DNA from: Ruminococcus sp. Phil11
Lineage (GTDB): Bacteria; Bacillota; Clostridia; Oscillospirales; Ruminococcaceae
Length of the DNA: 64,000 bases
Assembly: GCA_001940925.1 (NCBI GenBank)
Contig: MSGZ01000024.1
Coordinates: 280,779-344,778, forward strand
Reading direction: 5' to 3'
A program made the translations under genes and the position numbers. The notes beneath the pieces are model-generated. The model saw nothing but the letters and a program-made list of their open reading frames with translations, ran no database searches and had not been told where the DNA came from. Positions 1-6,472 of the stretch are shown here, piece by piece; the first letter of the stretch is position 1, and the number at the start of each line of letters is the position of its first letter.

Positions 1-286
1 CGCGGCAGTGCTCGTCAAGGGCGGGCACCTGACCGATACCGCGACCGATGTGCTCTGCGAAAACGGCAAGGTCACGGAGCTGCCCGCCGTCCGCGTGGAT
101 ACGTCCAATACCCACGGAACCGGCTGTACGCTCTCCGCGGCAATTGCATCGAATCTCTCGAAGGGTATGTCCGTTATGGTCAGTACCTGTGCGGCAAAGG
201 GCTATCTTTATTCCGCGCTGCGCGCCGGTTTCGATATCGGCGAAGGCAGCGGCCCGCTGCTCCATAATTTCAACCTGACGGTCTGA
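1..286 (+). CDS. thiD: Hydroxymethylpyrimidine/phosphomethylpyrimidine kinase, C-terminal part (gene cut by window edge)
   Basis: The reading frame is open from the first bases and ends at a TGA at 284-286. The roughly 94 visible residues match the C-terminal third of ThiD-type ribokinase-fold kinases, which phosphorylate the pyrimidine moiety of thiamine. The diagnostic stretch is HGTGCTLSAAIAS: the GTGC turn forms the anion hole and precedes the catalytic helix. The opening VKGGHL strand is also typical. The 5' end and promoter lie outside the window. A pyridoxal kinase of the same fold is the main alternative. Confidence 0.8.
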   Translation, partial: AAVLVKGGHLTDTATDVLCENGKVTELPAVRVDTSNTHGTGCTLSAAIASNLSKGMSVMVSTCAAKGYLYSALRAGFDIGEGSGPLLHNFNLTV

Positions 287-329
287 CCGTGATACAAAGC
301 GTGTCTATGCAGACCCCGTTATGATCAAA

Positions 330-361
330 AAAGGGCACTGACCAACCGGTCGGTGCCCTTT
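330..361. terminator. Bidirectional terminator between convergent genes
   Basis: The arms AAAGGGCACTGACC and GGTCGGTGCCCTTT form a long stem. An A-run lies on the left and T residues on the right, so it can serve the ThiD-like gene on the plus strand and the acetyltransferase on the minus strand. Confidence 0.8.
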
Positions 362-367
362 CTGCCG

Positions 368-838
368 TTATTTCAGATACATCACATAGATCTGACAGGG
401 ATTCGCTTCATCCCAGAGCGGGAGCACCTCGAACTCCTGAAAGCCGCAGGCGAGATAAAAGCGGTTCGTCGCGTCGTATTCCGGATACACGCCCATTTTG
501 ACCGTTTTCACCTGCATAAATGAATAGCCCGCAGCCGCGGCGGATTCCTTTGCCTGTTCAAAGAGCATTCTGCCGATGCCCTGCCGGTGCATCCGTTTCA
601 GAATGCCCGTGACCGCAAGCTCGACGGTCGCGGAGCCGGTCTCCTTTAAGCAGAGAAAGCCGACTGCCTCCGTGCCGTCAAAGGCCGCAAAGACGGGCTG
701 CTCTGCGCTTTCTGCGATGTAATTTTCCCGGCTTTCCTCGATCTCAAACCATTCCGGCAGTGCTTCGAGGATCTGCCGGACGATCTGCTGTTTTTCCGCA
801 GGCTCCGTGACCTGCCGGACTGTAATATCATGATTCAT
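368..838 (-). CDS. GNAT-family N-acetyltransferase
   Basis: 156 residues, a single GNAT domain. The acetyl-CoA binding signature is seen as RQGIGRMLFEQAKESA (Q/RxxGxG/A), followed by the C-terminal FYLACGF strand-turn typical of the fold. The substrate cannot be read from sequence. Its ATG overlaps the TGA of the upstream methyltransferase gene (ATGA), so the two are translationally coupled. A convergent terminator follows. Confidence 0.85.
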   Translation of the reverse strand: MNHDITVRQVTEPAEKQQIVRQILEALPEWFEIEESRENYIAESAEQPVFAAFDGTEAVGFLCLKETGSATVELAVTGILKRMHRQGIGRMLFEQAKESAAAAGYSFMQVKTVKMGVYPEYDATNRFYLACGFQEFEVLPLWDEANPCQIYVMYLK

Positions 839-1662
839 ACTGTTCTCCTTCTCAGTTCCCAGAATGCGACCGCACTTGCAGCGGCGACATTCAGCGAATC
901 GACACCGTGCTGCATCGGGATGCGGACGGTGAAATCACATGCCGCGATCGTTGCGGGGGAGAGCCCCTCGCCCTCCGTACCGAGCACGACAGCCAGCTTC
1001 TCCGATTGGCTGACGGCGGGGTCGTCGATGCTGACGGAATCGTCGCAGAGTGCCATTGCCGCAGCGCGGAATCCGAAGTTCCGCAGCAGCCTGACCGCAT
1101 CCGCGGCGTCCGGCGCATCCGGCAGGTACATCCACGGAATCTGAAATACGGTGCCCATGCTGACCCGTGCCGCCCGCCGGTAGAGCGGGTCCGTGCAGCC
1201 GGCGGTCAGCAGCACGGCGTCCGTGCCGAGTGCCGCCGCAGAGCGGAAGATCGCCCCGAGATTCGTCGGGTTCATGATGTTTTCAAGTACCGCAATGCGG
1301 CTGAATTCCGCGAGTGTTTCAGGCAGGAAAGCAGTTTTCCGCCGCCGCATCGCGCAGAGCACCCCGCGGGTCAGGTGAATGCCCGGGACCGTGTTCAGCG
1401 TCTCCGCCTCCGCAAGATAAACGGGGATATCCCCGCAGTCTGCAAGGATCGCCTGCACCTGCTGATTCAGCTGCTTTCCGTCGATCAGGAACGAGACCGG
1501 CTGATAGCCGCTCCGCAGCGCGCGCTCGATGACATTCGGGCTCTCCGCAAGAAAGAGCCCCGGCTCCGGTTCATAATAATGGTAAAGCTGCGTTTCCGAG
1601 CAGGAAAGCCAGTCCTGCCACGGCGATTCCGACAGCGTTTGAATATCGTGAAATACAGGCAT
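835..1662 (-). CDS. TrmH/SpoU-family RNA 2'-O-methyltransferase
   Basis: About 275 residues. The C-terminal half carries the three SpoU motifs: NPTNLGAIFRSAAALG (motif 1), LGTEGEGLSP (motif 2) and IPMQHGVDSLNVAAASAVA (motif 3). These build the trefoil-knot SAM site. The N-terminal ~100 residues look like the RNA-substrate-binding domain of TrmH-like enzymes. The start at 1662 (MPVFHDIQ) is chosen over a longer frame to 1713 because GGAG sits correctly before it and the promoter -10 overlaps the longer frame. The target RNA is unknown. It is co-transcribed with the downstream acetyltransferase. Confidence 0.88.
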   Translation of the reverse strand: MPVFHDIQTLSESPWQDWLSCSETQLYHYYEPEPGLFLAESPNVIERALRSGYQPVSFLIDGKQLNQQVQAILADCGDIPVYLAEAETLNTVPGIHLTRGVLCAMRRRKTAFLPETLAEFSRIAVLENIMNPTNLGAIFRSAAALGTDAVLLTAGCTDPLYRRAARVSMGTVFQIPWMYLPDAPDAADAVRLLRNFGFRAAAMALCDDSVSIDDPAVSQSEKLAVVLGTEGEGLSPATIAACDFTVRIPMQHGVDSLNVAAASAVAFWELRRRTV

Positions 1663-1715
1663 GATGCACTCCGTTTCCTGCGGGGGATCCCCGCGGTTCC
1701 TGCAAGAATACATCC

Positions 1716-1744
1716 ATTATAGCAAAAGCCGCTGTAATTGTCAA
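1716..1744 (-). promoter_or_regulatory. Sigma-A promoter for the TrmH-acetyltransferase operon
   Basis: On the minus strand: TTGACA at 1744-1739, a 17-nt spacer and TATAAT at 1721-1716. It is a perfect consensus, divergent from the promoter at 1775. Confidence 0.85.
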
Positions 1745-1774
1745 CTGCTGCGCCGAAATCGGCAGATTTACCAC

Positions 1775-1803
1775 TTGACAAATACCGGAAATCAGTATAT
1801 AAT
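1775..1803 (+). promoter_or_regulatory. Sigma-A promoter for the XRE-cupin / acyl-CoA synthetase operon
   Basis: TTGACA at 1775-1780, a 17-nt spacer and TATAAT at 1798-1803, about 100 nt before the regulator ATG. Confidence 0.88.
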
Positions 1804-1807
1804 GAAG

Positions 1808-1821
1808 GTTACGGACGTAAC
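1808..1821. promoter_or_regulatory. Dyad just downstream of the -10, possible operator
   Basis: GTTACG-GA-CGTAAC is a perfect 6-bp dyad covering the expected transcription start. Its position suits repression, plausibly by the XRE regulator encoded next. The binding protein is inferred. Confidence 0.4.
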
Positions 1822-1899
1822 GGATTCAGTATGGAAATATGCGGGAAAATTCCCGCCTGACAGAACCGAAAACTATGGAGATAAACGGAGGTTTACACG

Positions 1900-2445
1900 A
1901 TGGAACAAATCAGTGAGATCACCGCACGCATCCGTGAACTGCGTGAGGTATGCGATTATACGCAGGAACAGCTTGCTGAGGAACTCGGCCTGACGGCGGA
2001 GCAGTATGCAGGCTATGAGCAGAACGGCGATTTCCCGATCAGCGTGATCTATGAGATCGCCAACAAATTCAAGGTCGATTTCAACGAGCTTGTTACCGGC
2101 GAGCCGAGCCGCATCGACACCTATCAGGTCGTGCGCCGCGGTCACGGCAAGAGCATCAGCCGGTTCCCCGGCTATCGCTTCAAGGACCTTGCATTCCGCT
2201 TTGCAGACAAGGTCATGCAGCCGCTGCTGGTCACACTGGAGCCGTCCGATGAGCCCGCAAAGCTCGTAACACATACCGGTCAGGAGTTCAACCTCGTTCT
2301 GAAGGGCAGCATTGCCGTTGTGTTCGAGGATCAGGAGATCATCCTCAATGAGGGCGATTCGATCTACTTCAACCCGACCTATCCGCACGGTCAGCGCTGC
2401 CACGGCGATACCAAGGCGCGCTTCCTGACCATGATTGCGGAATAA
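1900..2445 (+). CDS. XRE-family regulator with C-terminal cupin domain
   Basis: 181 residues. Residues ~5-65 form a lambda-repressor-like helix-turn-helix (RIRELREVCDYTQEQLAEEL, then the VIYEIANKFKVDFNELV helix). Residues ~105-180 form a small cupin barrel (HTGQEFNLVLKGSIAVV, then GDSIYFNPTYPHGQRC), which usually binds a small ligand. The RBS is GGAGG. It sits 56 nt upstream of an acyl-CoA synthetase in the same direction, a pairing common in Clostridia. It probably controls that gene in response to a ligand of the pathway. Confidence 0.88.
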   Translation: MEQISEITARIRELREVCDYTQEQLAEELGLTAEQYAGYEQNGDFPISVIYEIANKFKVDFNELVTGEPSRIDTYQVVRRGHGKSISRFPGYRFKDLAFRFADKVMQPLLVTLEPSDEPAKLVTHTGQEFNLVLKGSIAVVFEDQEIILNEGDSIYFNPTYPHGQRCHGDTKARFLTMIAE

Positions 2446-2501
2446 GCGAATGATCGTGAAAAAATAAGCATTTACATCATATAAAGGAGATTTGATTTAT
2501 C

Positions 2502-4178
2502 ATGCTGCTTGACCGATATCTGCCCAGGATCGACTTTGATTCCTACGAGGACTTCGTGACGAATTACCGCGTCAATGTGCCGGAGGATTTCAACTTCGGC
2601 TGGGACATTGTCGATGAATGGGCAAAGCAGGAGCCGGAGAAGAAAGCAATGGTCTGGCTCAGCCATGACAAGAAGGAGCGCACCTTTACCTTTACCGAGA
2701 TCTCGAAGCTGTCCAATCAGACATGTCATTATTTCCGCAGCCTCGGCCTGAAAAAGGGCGATGTCGTCCTGCTGATCCTGCGCCGCCGCTGGGAATACTG
2801 GGTCATCGCGACTGCGCTGCACAAGCTCGGCGTCATCCTGATCCCGGGCAATCTGCTGTTCACGACGCACGATATCGCATACCGCGGCAATATGGCGGAG
2901 ATCTCCGCGATCATTGCCTGCGATGACGAATACATCCGCGGCCAGATCGACGGTGCCGCTCCGCAGATCAAGACGCTGCGCAAGCTGATCGCCGTTGCAG
3001 AGCCGCGTGAGGGCTGGGACTATTTCGAGGACGAGATCGCAAAGTATCCGGATACGTTCGAGCGTCCGACCGGCGATCAGGCGACCAAAGCGACCGATAC
3101 TATGCTGATCTACTTCACATCCGGCTCGACCGGTATGCCGAAAATGGTCTGCCACAACTTTGCACATCCGCTCGGCCATATCGTTACCGCAAAATACTGG
3201 CATCAGGTGCAGGAGAATAAACTGCATATGTCGATTTCGGATTCCGGCTGGGCGAAGTTCGGCTGGGGTAAGATCTACGGCCAGTGGATCTGCGGCGCAA
3301 TTCAGTTTGTGTACGATTTCACCGGCAGATTCGATGCGAAGGATATGCTGTCCGTCATCAGCAAGTACAAGCTGACGACCTTCTGCGCACCGCCGACGAT
3401 GTACCGCTTCATGCTGCAGGAGGATATGACGCAGTTCGATCTGTCGTCGATCCAGAACTTCTGCAACGCGGGCGAGCCGCTGAATCCGGAGGTCTTTAAC
3501 CGCATTTACGAGCTGACCGGCAAGAAGATGCGCGAGGGCTTCGGTCAGACCGAGGGCACCGTGCTGATCGCAAACTTCCCGTGGATCGACCCGAAGCCGG
3601 GCTCTACCGGAAAGCCGTCGCCGCTGTATAACATTCACCTGCTCCGTCCGGACGGCACCGAATGCGAGGACGGCGAGGAAGGCAGCATCATGGCCTGCGG
3701 CATTGACAGGCAGCACCCGACGGGTCTGTTCTGCGGCTACTACAAGAATCCGGAGCTGACAAAGGCTGTGCTCGGCGGCAAGAATTACGATACCGGCGAC
3801 GTTGCATGGCGCGATTCCAAGGGCTATTACTGGTTCGTCGGCAGAAACGACGACGTTATCAAATGTTCCGGCTACCGCATCGGCCCGTTTGAGGTCGAGA
3901 GTGCGTTGCTGACGCATCCGGCGGTCGTGGAATCCGCGATCACGGGTGCTCCGGACCCGATCCGCGGACAGGTCGTCAAGGCGACGGTCGTGCTGGCAAA
4001 GGGCTATACGCCGTCTCCGGAGCTCACCAAGGAGCTGCAGAATCATGTGAAAAAGGAGACTGCGCCGTATAAGTATCCGCGTGTGATCGAGTATGTGGAC
4101 GAGCTGCCCAAGACGCTCGGCGGCAAGATCAAGCGTGCACAGATCCGCCACACTGATGAGGAAAATGCCGCGAAATAA
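2502..4178 (+). CDS. AMP-forming acyl-CoA synthetase (ANL superfamily)
   Basis: 558 residues, full length. ANL motifs in order: the phosphate loop YFTSGSTGMPKM, the adenine-binding GFGQTEGT, the ribose-binding YDTGDVAWRD, the hinge GRNDDVIKCSGYRIGPFEVE, and the C-terminal catalytic lysine in LGGKIKR. It activates a carboxylic acid to the acyl-AMP and then the CoA thioester in the cytosol. The overall pattern resembles medium-chain or acetyl-type synthetases; the chain length cannot be fixed from sequence. The RBS is AAAGGAG. It is the second gene of the operon with the XRE-cupin regulator and is followed by a terminator. Confidence 0.9.
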   Translation: MLLDRYLPRIDFDSYEDFVTNYRVNVPEDFNFGWDIVDEWAKQEPEKKAMVWLSHDKKERTFTFTEISKLSNQTCHYFRSLGLKKGDVVLLILRRRWEYWVIATALHKLGVILIPGNLLFTTHDIAYRGNMAEISAIIACDDEYIRGQIDGAAPQIKTLRKLIAVAEPREGWDYFEDEIAKYPDTFERPTGDQATKATDTMLIYFTSGSTGMPKMVCHNFAHPLGHIVTAKYWHQVQENKLHMSISDSGWAKFGWGKIYGQWICGAIQFVYDFTGRFDAKDMLSVISKYKLTTFCAPPTMYRFMLQEDMTQFDLSSIQNFCNAGEPLNPEVFNRIYELTGKKMREGFGQTEGTVLIANFPWIDPKPGSTGKPSPLYNIHLLRPDGTECEDGEEGSIMACGIDRQHPTGLFCGYYKNPELTKAVLGGKNYDTGDVAWRDSKGYYWFVGRNDDVIKCSGYRIGPFEVESALLTHPAVVESAITGAPDPIRGQVVKATVVLAKGYTPSPELTKELQNHVKKETAPYKYPRVIEYVDELPKTLGGKIKRAQIRHTDEENAAK

Positions 4179-4193
4179 ACATATATCCAATAC

Positions 4194-4224
4194 AGCACTG
4201 ATCGGAGACGGTCAGTGCTTTTTT
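4194..4224 (+). terminator. Rho-independent terminator of the acyl-CoA synthetase operon
   Basis: AGCACTGA and TCAGTGCT pair around a GGAGAC-containing loop and are followed by a T-run. Confidence 0.88.
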
Positions 4225-4236
4225 ATCTCACCGCGC

Positions 4237-4273
4237 AAAAAAGGACGCCGACTTGTCTGTCAGCGTCCTTTTG
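4237..4273 (-). terminator. Terminator of the tandem CE3 esterase gene
   Basis: AAAAGGACGC pairs with GCGTCCTTTT around a short loop. Read on the minus strand it ends in a T-run. It lies just after the esterase stop. Confidence 0.82.
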
Positions 4274-4288
4274 GTTTTCGGCTTTGCC

Positions 4289-6211
4289 TTAGACGATCTC
4301 GTCAATCAGGCGCGCAATGTATTTCAGGATCATTGTCGCATCGTCCATGGTGATGCCGCCGTCCTTGTCGCAGTCTGCATTCGCTCTGCCGGTATCGGTG
4401 ATGTTTGCAGTTTGATCTGCAACCACAAAGCGGCAGATCAGAACCGCATCCGAAACGTCAACCTTGCCGTCGCAGGTTGCGTCGCCGCGTTTTGTGATCT
4501 GTGCCGGTGCCGGCGTTGTGACTGCTTCGGTCGTCGTGGTCGTAGTCGTGGTGACCGGCTCGGTGGTCGTTGTAGTTGTCGTGGTGGTGGTGGTCGTGAC
4601 AACGGTCGTAACGGCCGGTGCCTGTGCGCTCAGATACTCGTCCACAAGGCCTGCGAAGTATTTGCCCATTTTCTCGTAGCCGCGTGCATTCGGGTGAACG
4701 CCGTCGCCGAGATCGTTCGTGCCGTCCAGACAGCCGTGGATATCCGCGAAGGTGACGTTCTTGCCCGCGCTCTTGTACTCATTCGCCACATTCTTGACGA
4801 TATCATTGTAGCTTGCGATCTTCTGGGCAGTATTGCCGCCGCCGCCGAAGAATCCGCCGCCGAGCTCCGGAATGCTGGAGAGGAAGATCATGCAGCCGGA
4901 CGGCATTTCCTTGATCAGATAGTCCATGAGCTCGCGCAGGTCGCTTTCGCACTCCTGCATGGAGCGGTTCGAGTTCATGTCGTTCGTGCCGATGATGAGC
5001 AGAATCACATCCGGCTGACCGGATTTCAGTGCGTTCTTCTTCTGCAGCGTCTCCATGAGGCCGTCGCCGTAGCCGCCCTGATGATACTTGATCGTATAGC
5101 CGCTGTAGCCGGCGTGGTTGTTGTCGTAGGTGACGCTCTTGCCGTTATAGTTGAAGGACGCGGTATCGGGTCCCTCCGGGCCGACCATGTCGATCTTGGA
5201 ATAACCCTTTTCCTTCATGAAATAATCGAAGTATTTTCTGTAGCCGCCGTCGTCTCCCATTCCGAAGGTGATCGAGTCACCGGCGGGCATGATCTTATAG
5301 GCCTTGTCCTTGCCGCCGCCCGACGAAGGCGTGGAAGGATTGGAGGGCGATACCGTCGTGGTCGGCGTTGACGGTCCCCACGGGTCCCACGGACTCTGCG
5401 GTGCAGTTGTCGTTTGCGGCTGCTGGGGCTGACTGCTGCTGCCGTTCTTCAGATAATCCTCGATCAGACCGGCAAAATACTTGCCCATTTTTTCGTAGCC
5501 GCGCGCATTCGGGTGCACGCCGTCGCCCAGATCGTTCGTACCGTCCAGACAGCCGTGAATATCCGCAAAGGTGACGTTCTTGCCGTTTCCTTTGTACTCA
5601 TTTGCAACATTTTTGACGATATCATTGTAGCTCGCGATCTTCTGGGTTGTGTTGCCGCCGCCGAAGAATCCGCCTGCAAGCTCCGGAATCGTTGAGAGGA
5701 AGATCATGCATCCGGAAGGCATTTCCTTGATCAGGTAATCCATGAGCTCACGCAGATCGCTCTCGCATTCCTGCATCGAGCGGTTGGAGTTCATGTCGTT
5801 CGTGCCGATGATCAGCAGAATGATATCCGGCTGACCCGATTTCAGTGCGTTTTTCTTTTGCAGTGTCTCCATGAGGCCGTCGCCGTATCCGCCCTGATGA
5901 TACTTGATCGTGTATCCGCTGTAGCCTGCATGGTTATTGTCGTAGGTGACATTCTGGCCGTTGTAGTTGAAAGACGCGGTATCGGGACCCTCCGGGCCGA
6001 CCATGTCAAAGTCGATGTTCTTCTGCTTGAGCTGGACATCCAGATACTTTCGGTAGCCGCCGTCGTCGCCCATGCCGAAGGTGATCGAGTCACCGGCCGG
6101 CATGATCTTGATTTTGTCCGCTGCAGCAACATTTTGCCGCGCCGGACTGATTCTCGGGATAGCAGCCGCTGCAAGCACAGCGGAAGCCAGAAGCGCGAAT
6201 AGCTTTTTCAT
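4289..6211 (-). CDS. Secreted tandem CE3-type SGNH acetylxylan esterase with dockerin
   Basis: 640 residues. Signal peptide ~1-31. Two SGNH/GDSL hydrolase modules (~32-258 and ~303-530) are near copies: each has PAGDSITFGMGDDGGYRKY (nucleophile Ser, S42 in the first), IIGTNDMNSN (oxyanion Asn block) and the DGVHPNARGY Asp-His block. They match carbohydrate esterase family 3, which removes acetyl groups from xylan. A Pro/Thr/Ser linker separates them, and a Thr-rich linker precedes a C-terminal type I dockerin (~575-640; DATCDGKVDVSDAVL and DCDKDGGITMDDATM calcium loops). It would dock onto a cellulosome scaffoldin. The RBS AAGGAGG supports the start. Confidence 0.92.
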   Translation of the reverse strand: MKKLFALLASAVLAAAAIPRISPARQNVAAADKIKIMPAGDSITFGMGDDGGYRKYLDVQLKQKNIDFDMVGPEGPDTASFNYNGQNVTYDNNHAGYSGYTIKYHQGGYGDGLMETLQKKNALKSGQPDIILLIIGTNDMNSNRSMQECESDLRELMDYLIKEMPSGCMIFLSTIPELAGGFFGGGNTTQKIASYNDIVKNVANEYKGNGKNVTFADIHGCLDGTNDLGDGVHPNARGYEKMGKYFAGLIEDYLKNGSSSQPQQPQTTTAPQSPWDPWGPSTPTTTVSPSNPSTPSSGGGKDKAYKIMPAGDSITFGMGDDGGYRKYFDYFMKEKGYSKIDMVGPEGPDTASFNYNGKSVTYDNNHAGYSGYTIKYHQGGYGDGLMETLQKKNALKSGQPDVILLIIGTNDMNSNRSMQECESDLRELMDYLIKEMPSGCMIFLSSIPELGGGFFGGGGNTAQKIASYNDIVKNVANEYKSAGKNVTFADIHGCLDGTNDLGDGVHPNARGYEKMGKYFAGLVDEYLSAQAPAVTTVVTTTTTTTTTTTTEPVTTTTTTTTEAVTTPAPAQITKRGDATCDGKVDVSDAVLICRFVVADQTANITDTGRANADCDKDGGITMDDATMILKYIARLIDEIV

Positions 6212-6318
6212 AGTTTGAATCCTCCTTAACTTCGTTGAAAAAAGCTGATGAATCGCTGTTCCCCCAAGAAATGAAACAAATCACATCATTTTATTATCGT
6301 ATTCTATCTCTGTTTAAC

Positions 6319-6347
6319 AGTATAGGACGAATTCTGCGGATTCGCAA
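6319..6347 (-). promoter_or_regulatory. Promoter of the tandem CE3 esterase gene
   Basis: Minus strand: TTGCGA at 6347-6342, a 17-nt spacer and TATACT at 6324-6319. It lacks the shared direct-repeat box found before the other three xylanolytic genes. Confidence 0.65.
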
Positions 6348-6353
6348 ATCTGA

Positions 6354-6375
6354 AATTGCGGATTGTTCCGCAATT
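6354..6375. promoter_or_regulatory. Perfect dyad upstream of the CE3 promoter
   Basis: AATTGCGGA-TTGT-TCCGCAATT is a 9-bp perfect inverted repeat 6 nt upstream of the -35. It has no T-run, so a protein-binding site is more likely than a terminator. Confidence 0.45.
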
Positions 6376-6424
6376 ATTGCGTAATTGCTTCTGTTTTCAC
6401 ATCGAATCTTAAATAAACTGTAAT

Positions 6425-6459
6425 AAAAGGCGGAGAACCGTTCAGGTTCTCCGCCTTGT
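6425..6459 (-). terminator. Terminator of the GH30-CE1 gene
   Basis: AAGGCGGAGAACC pairs perfectly with GGTTCTCCGCCTT. The minus-strand reading ends in TTTTATTA, 14 nt after the stop. Confidence 0.88.
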
Positions 6460-6472
6460 TTATGCAGCGCGC

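Noticed and set aside
4464..4679. Val/Thr-like low-complexity repeat read as a gene on the plus strand
   Set aside because: It is the reverse complement of the ACN-rich Thr linker of the CE3 esterase.
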